A DNA stretch of 49,846 nt from Marinobacter guineae. GTDB taxonomy: Bacteria; Pseudomonadota; Gammaproteobacteria; Pseudomonadales; Oleiphilaceae. Below are positions 7,733 to 16,073 of the stretch, in pieces; positions within the stretch are counted from its first letter, which is position 1, and every line of letters begins with the position of its first letter. Both the position numbers and the translations under genes were made by a program. The notes below the pieces were generated by a model. It ran no database searches, had not been told where the DNA came from, and saw only the letters and a program-made list of their open reading frames with translations. The stretch is taken from positions 1-49,846 of the forward strand of contig NZ_KZ319341.1 of the NCBI RefSeq assembly GCF_002744735.1, written 5' to 3'.

Positions 7733-8320
7733 TCAGCCTCGTTCGGGCGGCTCGAGCAAATCAATCCGGGCATCATAAACAGCGTTCAGGAAATCAACCA
7801 GAACCACTGCAGAGAGGCCCCATATCTGGTAGCGCTCCCAACGGTAGCAGGGGACATAAAAGGTATGATTGAGAAAATTCAGCGCGTCTGTTCTTTCTCG
7901 CTTGTCCTCAAGGAAAAACGACAGCGGCACCCTGAATATGCTCTCAATCTCATGTGGATTAGGCTCCAGAGGATGATCCCCGGGAATTACGCCCACGTAT
8001 GGGGTGACCAGGATACCGTAACGGGACATAACCTGACTGAGCGGTGCGACAATCTGCACCTGATCCGGTGGCAGACCAATCTCTTCGTGGGTTTCCCTTA
8101 ACGCAGTCGCCGCGAGAGAGGGGTCACCAGGATCACGCTTCCCACCCGGGTAGGCCACCTGCCCCCGGTGTGTGCTCAGATTTTCCGATCTGAGCGTAAA
8201 AATCATCTCGGGGTTTCGATGGTCGTCGGTTACAGGTACTAATATACCGGCTTCGGGATAATCCAGAGCGAGCTGTCGGGGCGCATAACCGGCCAGGCGC
8301 TCGGCGAGTAAATCACGCAC
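7733..8320 (-). CDS. NUDIX hydrolase, CoA pyrophosphatase (NudL-like)
   Basis: The 195-residue protein has the NudL-type signature upstream of the NUDIX box (LRSENLSTHRGQVAYPGG, about residues 43-60). The box itself, GGKRDPGD...RETHEEIG, runs to about residue 83. An acidic residue (Asp) stands where many NUDIX boxes have the first Glu, as is usual for this subgroup. Such enzymes split CoA and acyl-CoAs into 3',5'-ADP and 4'-phosphopantetheine esters. The start is GTG with TTGGAG seven bases upstream. It is divergent from a second NUDIX gene across 95 bases and ends about 130 bases before the hcm operon palindrome. The activity is predicted from motifs. Confidence 0.9.
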   Translation of the reverse strand: MRDLLAERLAGYAPRQLALDYPEAGILVPVTDDHRNPEMIFTLRSENLSTHRGQVAYPGGKRDPGDPSLAATALRETHEEIGLPPDQVQIVAPLSQVMSRYGILVTPYVGVIPGDHPLEPNPHEIESIFRVPLSFFLEDKRERTDALNFLNHTFYVPCYRWERYQIWGLSAVVLVDFLNAVYDARIDLLEPPERG

Positions 8321-8415
8321 GTTTGGTCTCCAAGGTACATCCTGATGTTGGATGAGACAGAGGCAGCCGGGATCGTTAAACTGACTACCAAATCATAAAG
8401 TATACGGGGAAAATC

Positions 8416-8976
8416 ATGAAGTACTGCAGCACATGCGGCCATCCGGTTGAACAACGCATCCCCGAAGGCGACAACCGGCACCGCTATGTCTGTATCAGCT
8501 GCGATACCATACATTACCAGAACCCACGCATCGTCGCCGGCACGGTTCCTGTCTGGCAGGGCAAGATTCTCCTGTGTCGGCGGGCCATTGAGCCGCGTTA
8601 TGGCTACTGGACACTTCCGGCCGGGTTTATGGAGAACGCAGAAACCACTATTGAAGCAGCGGAACGGGAAACACTTGAGGAAGCCCTGGCTGAGGTAAAC
8701 ATCGAGGGCCTCTACTCCATTATCGACGTACCGCATATCAACCAGGTACATATGTTCTATCGGGCCACCCTCAAGGACGGGCAATTCGGTGCTGGAGAGG
8801 AGTCCCTGGAAACCAGGCTGTTCAATCTTGATGAGATACCCTGGGATGAGATCTCCTTCCCGACTGTTCGCCGAACCCTTGAGCTTTTTCTCTCAGACCT
8901 CAAAAGCGAGTCCTTCGGCGTTCATGTTAGTGACATCCGGCACCCTATGTCAGCAAGCCACCGGAAAGCCGACTAG
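8416..8976 (+). CDS. NUDIX hydrolase with N-terminal zinc ribbon
   Basis: This 186-residue protein starts with a zinc ribbon (CSTCG at residues 4-8 and CISC near 27-30). A NUDIX domain follows, with PAGFMENAET then ERETLEEAL around residues 70-90. The second half of the box ends in EEALAEV rather than the canonical EExGx, a small deviation. Zinc-ribbon NUDIX proteins of this size resemble the C-terminal part of NudC and are often predicted to act on NADH, ADP-ribose or FAD. The substrate cannot be told from sequence. It is convergent with the NIF3-like gene and the two stop codons overlap in the tetranucleotide CTAG. Confidence 0.85.
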   Translation: MKYCSTCGHPVEQRIPEGDNRHRYVCISCDTIHYQNPRIVAGTVPVWQGKILLCRRAIEPRYGYWTLPAGFMENAETTIEAAERETLEEALAEVNIEGLYSIIDVPHINQVHMFYRATLKDGQFGAGEESLETRLFNLDEIPWDEISFPTVRRTLELFLSDLKSESFGVHVSDIRHPMSASHRKAD

Positions 8977-9284
8977 AAGTCCTCCAGGCGATAGATTTCA
9001 AAGGCGGGTTCCTCATACGGATGGGCCCGTTTGAGTGCCGCAACAGCATCCCGGATCAGATTGTCCTCGCAAACCAGCTCCACTTTATACTCGTCAACCG
9101 CCTCAATCTCACCGGTTTTACCAAGGAACGGATCGCTTCCATCCAGGGGACGAAACTGTCCCCTGCCGAGGCATTGCCAGGCACAACTGTCGTAATTGCC
9201 AATGCGGCCGGCCCCAGCATCAAACAATGCCTGCTTTGTCTTCTCAACATGAGTTTCCGGAACGAAATAACACATCTTGTACAT
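8973..9284 (-). CDS. NIF3-like small protein (YqfO middle-domain type)
   Basis: This 103-residue protein matches the small domain found inserted in NIF3/YqfO proteins and also alone in many gammaproteobacteria. Recognisable parts are the opening YKMCYFVPETHVEKTK, the glycine-rich GAGRIGNYDSC segment, and the closing RAHPYEEPAFEIYRL. The domain has a PII/CutA-like fold; the free-standing version has no firmly known function. An upstream in-frame start exists at 9338. The ATG at 9284 is chosen because AAGGAG stands just before it and homologues begin here. The DnaA-box pair at 9339-9361 lies 55-77 bases upstream, within its likely promoter region. Confidence 0.88.
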   Translation of the reverse strand: MYKMCYFVPETHVEKTKQALFDAGAGRIGNYDSCAWQCLGRGQFRPLDGSDPFLGKTGEIEAVDEYKVELVCEDNLIRDAVAALKRAHPYEEPAFEIYRLEDF

Positions 9285-9633
9285 CGAATATTCTCCTTGA
9301 GATCGGATATTTTTTGTACAGATTAATAGCTTAGGCACTTACCCACAGAATCTGTGGATAACTCTGGGGAAAGTTTTTGGGAACACGCCTCTAAACCCCG
9401 TAATCACTGCACTTTCCTTAAATTGGCGACAAATTCACCTGATAAATTTAAGTGTTATTAATCAATACCTTATAATTGATGGACAAAAGTTGAACCGAAA
9501 TCCCGCTCTTTGTTTACAGAACAAACAAGAAGGCCCCAGAAATGTGCATAAAAATACTGAGTCAAGGGAATTATTGCGAATTTCTCGGATTTTTTCTCTT
9601 GAAAAACGCTCAGAAACAGGGCGTCAAACAAAA
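9285..9633. other. Gene-free, partly AT-rich interval
   Basis: No credible gene lies here; the rightward open frame at 9490-9729 has no family features and runs into the purL terminator and purL. The interval holds two facing DnaA-box-like sites (9339-9361) and an AT-rich stretch at about 9420-9620. Within that stretch ATCAAT and ATTGAT form a short inverted repeat near 9458-9479. Confidence 0.6.
9339..9361. promoter_or_regulatory. Pair of facing DnaA boxes
   Basis: TTACCCACA (9339-9347) and TGTGGATAA (9353-9361) face each other five bases apart. The second is a perfect match to the DnaA consensus TTATCCACA on the minus strand; the first differs at one base. Together they form an inverted repeat CCACAG/CTGTGG. 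They could be a DnaA titration site or part of the NIF3-like gene promoter. The nearby genes are not those that flank the Pseudomonas-type oriC. Confidence 0.55.
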
Positions 9634-9683
9634 AAGCCGGCTTTGGTGTTAACGCTCATGAAGAGCGCATCCAAAGCCGGCTT
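9627..9683 (-). terminator. Rho-independent terminator of purL with a nested hairpin
   Basis: On the minus strand the 13-base arm AAGCCGGCTTTGG (9683-9671) pairs with CCAAAGCCGGCTT (9646-9634), followed by a run of T (to about 9629). The 24-base loop contains a second hairpin, CGCTC/GAGCG at 9653-9667. It starts 18 bases after the purL stop codon. Confidence 0.9.
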
Positions 9684-9700
9684 GAATTCAGACCAATTGA

Positions 9701-12700
9701 TCAGCCGAACCAGCGTCTCGCATTTCTGAACATGCGAATCCAGGAACCGTCTTCCTGCCATTCCGAAGGGCGCCAGGAATGCTGCACAGCCCGGAACACA
9801 CGCTCAGGGTGAGGCATCATGATGGTTACACGACCATCTCGGGTAGTGACGCCGGTGATGCCCGCTTCTGATCCGTTTGGGTTGTAGGGGTAACGAACCG
9901 TCGCTTCACCCCGGTTATCGACATAACGCAGGGCGACCAGTTCATTTTCAGAAAGAGCCGAGGCCGAGTTGCCACCGGCAAACTCAATCCTGCCCTCACC
10001 ATGCGCGACCGCAATCGGCATACGTGAACCGGCCATACCATCCATAAAGGCCGACGGCGACGGCATCACTTCGACCATCGCCAGGCGAGCCTCGAACTGC
10101 TCTGACTGGTTGCGAACGAAGCGAGGCCAACCCTCGCTGCCCGGAATCAACTCGTGCAGGTTGGAGAGCATCTGGCATCCGTTGCAGACGCCAAGTGCCA
10201 ACGTATCCTGTCGGTTGAAGAAAGCTGCAAACTGATCCCTGACGCGGTCGCTGAACAGAATGGACTTGGCCCAACCCTCGCCGGCGCCAAGAACATCACC
10301 GTATGAAAAGCCACCACAGGCAACAAGGCTGTTAAAGCCATCCAGAGTCACGCGACCAGAGAGCAGATCGCTCATGTGCACATCGACGGAGTCGAAGCCG
10401 GCACGGTCAAATGCGGCCGCCATCTCCACTTGCCCGTTCACGCCCTGCTCCCGCAGAACAGCCACCTTCGGACGTGCACCCTTGTTGATATACGGAGCAG
10501 CCACATCGTCATTGATATCGTAGGAAAGTTCGACATGAAGGCCCGGATCTTCGGAATCCAGCAGGTTATCAAACTCTTCCTGGGCGCAATCGGCATTGTC
10601 ACGCAAAGACTGGATACGGTAGCTCGTCTCAGCCCATAGGCGCTGCAACTCAACGCGCGCCTCATCCACAACCGTTGAGCCTTCAAAGGTCAGGCGCAGC
10701 CGGTCAGTGTCATTCGGACTGCCAATAACGCTGATGTGATCTCCAAGTCCGGCCGCCGAGAACTGCTGCAGCACAAAACCGGTATCTTCCCGGCGCACCT
10801 GGATAACAGCGCCCAGCTCTTCGTTGAACAGTTCCCGTGCAAACTGGGTACGGTCTTCTGCCAGACCATCAAGCTTGATGTCGACCCCGGACCGGCCGGC
10901 AAAACACATCTCAGCCAGGGTTACAAACAGACCACCGTCTGAGCGGTCGTGGTAGGCCAGAACCTTATCGTCCGCATTGAGCCCCTGGATCACGGCGAAG
11001 AAGGCTTTGATATCCTCGGGGTCGTCCAGATCCGGCGCTACCGCACCCACCGCACGATATACCTGGGCTAGCGCAGAGCCGCCCAGGCGGTTCTGGCCAG
11101 CTGCCAGATCAACCAGGATAAGATCGGTTTCGCCAGTATCTTTTACTACCTGTGGCGTCAGGGTTTTCGCCACATCAGTGACCGGTGCAAAGCCGCTGAC
11201 AATCAGCGAAAGCGGCGCAGTTACACTCTTCTGCTCACCGTTGTCTTCTTCCCACACGGTCTTCATAGACATGGAGTCCTTGCCGACCGGGATGGTAATT
11301 CCGAGCTCCGGGCAGAGTTCCATGCCCACCGCACGAACCGTTTCATAGAGGTTTTCATCTTCGCCCGCGTGGCCTGCAGCGGCCATCCAGTTGGCGGACA
11401 ACCGGATGTCGGAAAGCTTGCTGATGGGCGCCGCAGCCAGATTGGTAATCACCTCACCCACGGCCATACGGCCGGATGCCGGCGCATCAATAGTGGCAAC
11501 CGGGGTACGCTCGCCCATTGCCATGGCTTCACCGGTGCGGACATCAAATGAGCTGGCAGTGACAGCCACGTCGGCGACCGGAACCTGCCAGGGCCCGACC
11601 ATCTGGTCACGGGCAACCAGGCCTGTGATGGTGCGGTCACCAATGGTGATCAGGAAGCTCTTCGAACCCACGGACGGAAGGCGGAGAATCCGGCGGATCG
11701 CATCGTGCAGATCAACCTTCGTGGAATCAAAAATCGGTTTGGTGAACGAAGCGCGGCTGATGCTGCGGTGCATACGGGGCGGCTTGCCAAATAGCACTTC
11801 CATCGGCAAGTCAACGGGCTTGTCGTCAAAATAGGAATCGCCAAGCTCAAGATGATGCGCTTCCGTTGCCTCACCGATCACTGCATAAGGGCAGCGCTCG
11901 CGACGGCAGAGGGCATCGAACATCTCCAGGTTTTCCGGAGCCACTGCCATGACATAACGCTCCTGGGACTCGTTACACCAGATCTCCAGAGGAGACATTC
12001 CAGGTTCGTCACTCGGAATATCGCGCAGCTCGAATTTGCCGCCACGGCCGCCATCCTTAACCAGCTCCGGCATGGCATTGGAGAGGCCACCGGCCCCAAC
12101 ATCATGAATAAACGCGATCGGGTTTCTGTCACCCATCTGCCAGCAACGGTCGATCACTTCCTGACAGCGGCGCTCCATTTCCGGGTTATCTCGCTGGACA
12201 GACGCAAAATCCAGGTTCTCATTGCTGGACCCGGAATCCATGGAGGAGGCAGCACCACCGCCGAGCCCAATCAGCATGGACGGCCCACCGAGGACAATAA
12301 GCTTGGCGCCCACAGGAATGTTGCCCTTCTCCACATGCTCTTCACGAATATTGCCGAGACCGCCGGCTATCATGATCGGCTTGTGATACCCGCGCACTTC
12401 CTCACCGGCCGCACCGGGCACCTTCTCTTCAAATGTTCGAAAATAGCCAGCCAGGTTGGGACGGCCAAATTCGTTGTTGAACGCGGCACCACCAATAGGG
12501 CCTTCGATCATAATGTCGAGGGCGGAGGCAATCCGCTCGGGTTTGCCATAGTTGATCTCCCAGGGTTGGGGATCATTGGGGAGATTCAGGTTGGACACCG
12601 TAAAACCTGCCAGGCCCGCCTTGGGCTTGGAACCACGGCCGGTGGCACCCTCATCCCGGATTTCGCCGCCGGAACCCGTCGCTGCGCCGGCCGCTGGCGC

Positions 12701-13606
12701 AATGGCCGTCGGGTGGTTATGAGTCTCCACCTTCATGAGGATGTGGATGTCTTCCTCGTTATAGCCGTACACGCCGGTCTCAGGATCCGGGAAGAAACGG
12801 CCACCACGACTGCCCCGGATGACGGAAGCGTTGTCCTTGTAGGCCGAGAGAACACCTTCGCTGTTCATTTCATAGGTGTTGCGGATCATGGCAAACAGTG
12901 ATTTTTCCTGGCCTTCACCGTCGATATCCCAGGAGGCATTGAAAATCTTGTGCCGGCAATGCTCGGAGTTGGCCTGGGCGAACATCATCAGTTCAACGTC
13001 GGTCGGATCCCGCGAAAGATCCGTGAAAGATTTTACCAGGTAGTCGATTTCATCTTCGGCAAGGGCCAGCCCGAGGCGTGAGTTTGCCTCCACCAGCGCA
13101 TCCCGGCCGCCAGCCAGAACCGGAACCCGTCCAAGAAGCCGTGGCTCTTCGTGGCTGAACAACAATTCCGCACCGCCCATTTCGTGAAACACCTTCTGGG
13201 TCATGCGGTCGTGCAACAGCGCGGCAATTTTCTCACGCTGCTCCAGTCCCAGCTTGCGGCGAGACCGGACATAGAAGGCGGTGCCGCGCTCGATCCGGTG
13301 AATCTGCCGGAGCCCGCAGTTCCGGGCAATGTCTGTCGCCTTGCTCGACCAGGGAGACAGCGTGCCCGGGCGTGGCACAACCAGGAAGAGCACACCATCG
13401 GGCTCCTCCACTGGCACGCTGGGCCCATAAGTCAGAAGCCGGTCGAGAATGGCCTGTTCGGATTCTGAAAGGTCGGCCTCCAGATCAACGAAGTGCATGA
13501 ACTCTGCATACACATGCTCGATTTCAGGCACGATATCCTGAATCCGGGAATGCAATTTGCGGGAGCGGAATGGCGAGAGCGCGGGTGCGCCGCGAAGTTC
13601 AAGCAT
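9701..13606 (-). CDS. purL: Phosphoribosylformylglycinamidine synthase (FGAM synthetase)
   Basis: PurL makes FGAM from FGAR, glutamine and ATP, the fourth step of purine synthesis. It is the large single-chain form of 1301 residues, close to the E. coli protein. The order is an N-terminal PurS-like region, two AIR-synthase-like halves (with [20 protein letters not shown] near residue 290 and GKDSMSMKT near 770), and a class I glutamine amidotransferase domain. That domain has the nucleophile in LGVCNGCQM and the His/Glu pair in MPHPERVFR near the C-terminus. The open frame extends to 13723, but the ATG at 13606 gives the normal family start [10 protein letters not shown]. The gene is intact. 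It is divergent from mltF across about 280 bases and ends at a strong terminator. Confidence 0.97.
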   Translation of the reverse strand: MLELRGAPALSPFRSRKLHSRIQDIVPEIEHVYAEFMHFVDLEADLSESEQAILDRLLTYGPSVPVEEPDGVLFLVVPRPGTLSPWSSKATDIARNCGLRQIHRIERGTAFYVRSRRKLGLEQREKIAALLHDRMTQKVFHEMGGAELLFSHEEPRLLGRVPVLAGGRDALVEANSRLGLALAEDEIDYLVKSFTDLSRDPTDVELMMFAQANSEHCRHKIFNASWDIDGEGQEKSLFAMIRNTYEMNSEGVLSAYKDNASVIRGSRGGRFFPDPETGVYGYNEEDIHILMKVETHNHPTAIAPAAGAATGSGGEIRDEGATGRGSKPKAGLAGFTVSNLNLPNDPQPWEINYGKPERIASALDIMIEGPIGGAAFNNEFGRPNLAGYFRTFEEKVPGAAGEEVRGYHKPIMIAGGLGNIREEHVEKGNIPVGAKLIVLGGPSMLIGLGGGAASSMDSGSSNENLDFASVQRDNPEMERRCQEVIDRCWQMGDRNPIAFIHDVGAGGLSNAMPELVKDGGRGGKFELRDIPSDEPGMSPLEIWCNESQERYVMAVAPENLEMFDALCRRERCPYAVIGEATEAHHLELGDSYFDDKPVDLPMEVLFGKPPRMHRSISRASFTKPIFDSTKVDLHDAIRRILRLPSVGSKSFLITIGDRTITGLVARDQMVGPWQVPVADVAVTASSFDVRTGEAMAMGERTPVATIDAPASGRMAVGEVITNLAAAPISKLSDIRLSANWMAAAGHAGEDENLYETVRAVGMELCPELGITIPVGKDSMSMKTVWEEDNGEQKSVTAPLSLIVSGFAPVTDVAKTLTPQVVKDTGETDLILVDLAAGQNRLGGSALAQVYRAVGAVAPDLDDPEDIKAFFAVIQGLNADDKVLAYHDRSDGGLFVTLAEMCFAGRSGVDIKLDGLAEDRTQFARELFNEELGAVIQVRREDTGFVLQQFSAAGLGDHISVIGSPNDTDRLRLTFEGSTVVDEARVELQRLWAETSYRIQSLRDNADCAQEEFDNLLDSEDPGLHVELSYDINDDVAAPYINKGARPKVAVLREQGVNGQVEMAAAFDRAGFDSVDVHMSDLLSGRVTLDGFNSLVACGGFSYGDVLGAGEGWAKSILFSDRVRDQFAAFFNRQDTLALGVCNGCQMLSNLHELIPGSEGWPRFVRNQSEQFEARLAMVEVMPSPSAFMDGMAGSRMPIAVAHGEGRIEFAGGNSASALSENELVALRYVDNRGEATVRYPYNPNGSEAGITGVTTRDGRVTIMMPHPERVFRAVQHSWRPSEWQEDGSWIRMFRNARRWFG

Positions 13607-13887
13607 GATATCAACCTGTATCGCGCGAAACGGGGAAGTCTGGGTGCAATCTGAAAGGCCGCCATGATACTCGAAAGCGGGGTCAGGATACAGCGCTGGA
13701 AACGTTAATCCCGGACGGGGCAATTGACATTGTTTTGCATACTAATTAACCAGATTTATTGACCAGACCTCCGACACCAAGGATCATTAAAAGGGTGGAA
13801 AGGGAATCCACACTCGGGATAAAAAAGGATACGGGACTCTCACGTTCGCCGTAACCAGATGATCCAGCTGTAACGGAGACCAAGGAT

Positions 13888-15402
13888 TTGTCGAGATTTC
13901 GTACTGCGATAGCAGGCGCACCCGCCAGGACGCTACTTCTCCTTGGTGTTGCCCTCATCATTACAGGTTGCTCACAACCCACTACCCTTCAGGAAATTCG
14001 TGAAGAGGGTGTCCTGCATGTGATTACTCGGGTCGCGCCGTCCATCTATATTGAAGAAGAGGGCGGGCCGACCGGTTACGACTATGAGCTGGCAAAACTC
14101 TTTGCCGAGGAACTGGGTGTAAAACTGAGAATTCGCGTCGCCGGAGACAATACGGAAATTCTCTCTGTTCTGACGCAAAATTACGCCCATATCGGCATGG
14201 CGGGGCTTTCAAACCAAACAGCGATTTCTGGCGAATACCACACGGTACCGACGGGCATTACGGCTCAATCAGTGCTGATCTACAACCGGGATGTTGAGCG
14301 TCCGGAATCTCTGGCGGATCTGGCAGGAAAAACTGTCCATGTCGTTGCGGACAGCAATCATGAGCAGCGCCTTTCTCAAGCTCAGTCAGACCTCCCCAAA
14401 CTTCAGTGGCAGGTCCATCCTGGCCTTGATGCTGCTGGCGTCCTCAGCAGGGTGGAAAGCGGCGAATTCCGGTATGCAATCATTTCGTCCAACGTACTTG
14501 AGATGAACCAGGTCTTTTACCCCATGGTGAAAGAGGCCTTTGCCATGGGAGACCCCCGGGAGCTGGCCTGGTTTTTCCCCGCCGCACAGGACGAGTCATT
14601 GGCCAGGGCCGCCGAAAAGTTTCTGGAAAAGCTCAGGGTTAATGGCATCCTGGCCCAGATTTCCGAGCGCTTTTACGGGCATCTGGACCGACTGAACTAC
14701 GTCGGCGCCCGCACGTTTATGCACCACGTGAAAAGCCGACTGCCAAAATACGAGCCACTGTTTCGGGAATACGCCAAGGAATACAAGATTGACTGGAGGC
14801 TGCTTGCCGCCATCGGCTACCAGGAATCACACTGGCGTCCCAACGCCGTTTCACCTACTGGCGTGCGTGGCCTGATGATGCTGACCCGCAACACCGCCAG
14901 TCACATCGGTATCAATAACCGGCTGGATGCCGAAGAAAGCATTCAGGGCGGCGCCAAGTATTTCAGAATAGTGCATGAAAAGATTCCGGAGCGAATTCCG
15001 GAACCTGACCGGAGCTGGTTTGCCCTGGCCTCCTACAATGTGGGCTTCGGGCATCTGGAAGACGCCAGGCGCCTGACGGAAAGCGCCGGGAAGGATCCTG
15101 ACCGGTGGATGGACGTCAAGGAATTCCTGCCCCTGCTTGCCCAGAAGGAGTGGTACACAAAGACTCGCTTTGGCTACGCCAGGGGCAATGAGCCTGTGGT
15201 TTACGTTCAGAACATCCGGCGCTACTACGACGTACTGGCGCGCCTCCACGAACCGGGCACCACCCCCCCCGCGAAAAAACCGCAACTGGTCCACATGGAG
15301 GGGAAGGAGGCAAAAGACGCTCCACCCAATGGCTCGCAAGCGGGCTCAGAGCTCAGGGCGGCTCTGCCACCGGAACTGGGTGTGATACCACCCACCCTCT
15401 GA
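13888..15402 (+). CDS. mltF: Membrane-bound lytic murein transglycosylase F
   Basis: MltF cleaves peptidoglycan glycan strands at the outer membrane. The 504-residue protein begins with a lipoprotein signal peptide (hydrophobic LLLLGVALIITGC; the lipobox Cys is residue 28). A periplasmic solute-binding-like domain follows (about 40-265), then an SLT transglycosylase domain (about 285-430). The catalytic Glu is in IGYQESHWRP near residue 311, and the family segment GVRGLMMLTRNTA follows. The C-terminal tail is proline-rich and low in complexity. The start is TTG, with GGAG nine bases upstream; no upstream ATG gives a signal peptide. It lies divergent from purL, as in several pseudomonads, and convergent with recX. 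Confidence 0.95.
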   Translation: MSRFRTAIAGAPARTLLLLGVALIITGCSQPTTLQEIREEGVLHVITRVAPSIYIEEEGGPTGYDYELAKLFAEELGVKLRIRVAGDNTEILSVLTQNYAHIGMAGLSNQTAISGEYHTVPTGITAQSVLIYNRDVERPESLADLAGKTVHVVADSNHEQRLSQAQSDLPKLQWQVHPGLDAAGVLSRVESGEFRYAIISSNVLEMNQVFYPMVKEAFAMGDPRELAWFFPAAQDESLARAAEKFLEKLRVNGILAQISERFYGHLDRLNYVGARTFMHHVKSRLPKYEPLFREYAKEYKIDWRLLAAIGYQESHWRPNAVSPTGVRGLMMLTRNTASHIGINNRLDAEESIQGGAKYFRIVHEKIPERIPEPDRSWFALASYNVGFGHLEDARRLTESAGKDPDRWMDVKEFLPLLAQKEWYTKTRFGYARGNEPVVYVQNIRRYYDVLARLHEPGTTPPAKKPQLVHMEGKEAKDAPPNGSQAGSELRAALPPELGVIPPTL

Positions 15403-15432
15403 CCTTCAAGCTGCAACGTTGCGGGAGGTCAG
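15399..15432. terminator. Possible shared terminator stem between mltF and recX
   Basis: CTGACCT (15399-15405) pairs with AGGTCAG (15426-15432). Between them lies the 10-base palindrome GCAACGTTGC (15413-15422). The stem overlaps both converging stop codons. There is no T run, so termination is only suggested by position. Confidence 0.35.
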
Positions 15433-15899
15433 GGTGACCGAGCTTCAAGGGCGCATTCAACCTGACTGGCGGAAAACCCTCGCCGATTCAGAAAGCGCGC
15501 CTGGCGAACCTTCTCATTCCAGTCTTCACTTAGATCCGCCAGACCAAATCGCTTCTCCCTTAAACCGATCGCCTTCTGATTCCAGTCCTCGTCCGTCATT
15601 TCCTCCAGGCAGTCCGGACTGCTGTGAACCCCGCGTTGCTGGAGCTCCCCAAGAATTCGCAAGGGCCCATAACCGAGGTCCATTCGCTGGCGGGCATAGA
15701 TATCGGCAAAGCGGTTGTCGTCGAGCCAGCCTTCGCCCTCATATTCGTCGAGCACAGACTCGATAATGTCGCCCGGGACTTTCCTCTGACGGAGTTTCAG
15801 GCTCAATTCCATACGGCTGTGCTCCCGCCTGGCCAGAAGCCGGAGGGCCGTTGCCCGGGCCCTATACTCCTGATCGTCCTGATTTTCCTGTTTTGCCAT
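15429..15899 (-). CDS. recX: Regulatory protein RecX
   Basis: RecX binds RecA filaments and inhibits recombinase and coprotease activity. The 156-residue protein is built of repeated three-helix units: RALRLLARREHSRMELSLKLRQR near residues 20-40 (shortened here), GWLDDNRFADIYARQR near 58-73, and a C-terminal unit with RFLNRRGFSASQVE. An in-frame start nine codons upstream exists, but the ATG at 15899 has AAGG about eight bases before it and gives the normal N-terminus. In many gammaproteobacteria recX directly follows recA. Here it stands alone, convergent with mltF and back-to-back with the DUF349 gene, so it has its own promoter. Assignment is firm. Confidence 0.92.
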   Translation of the reverse strand: MAKQENQDDQEYRARATALRLLARREHSRMELSLKLRQRKVPGDIIESVLDEYEGEGWLDDNRFADIYARQRMDLGYGPLRILGELQQRGVHSSPDCLEEMTDEDWNQKAIGLREKRFGLADLSEDWNEKVRQARFLNRRGFSASQVECALEARSP

Positions 15900-16073
15900 A
15901 CAGACCCTTTCCGCATACGCATACAAAACGCTAGACTAGCCGCGAATTTCTCCAGCTGGCCAGACAGACTGGCCGGCGCAACTACCCGGCATCCACACCC
16001 GGGCGCCGATGGCCGGTGGCGGCTTAACTTTGCCCGACACCGTGAACTGGTTTCAATACCAAAGGATACTCAT

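Noticed and set aside
9339..9620. Chromosomal replication origin
   Set aside because: Only two DnaA boxes are seen, and dnaA, dnaN, rpmH or gidA are not nearby.
9490..9729. 79-codon rightward open frame beside purL
   Set aside because: It runs through the purL terminator into the purL coding region, has no ribosome site and no family features.
15624..16073. 150-codon N-terminal extension of the DUF349 protein
   Set aside because: It overlaps recX on the other strand, has no family character and lacks a ribosome site. The ATG at 16074 has a good one.
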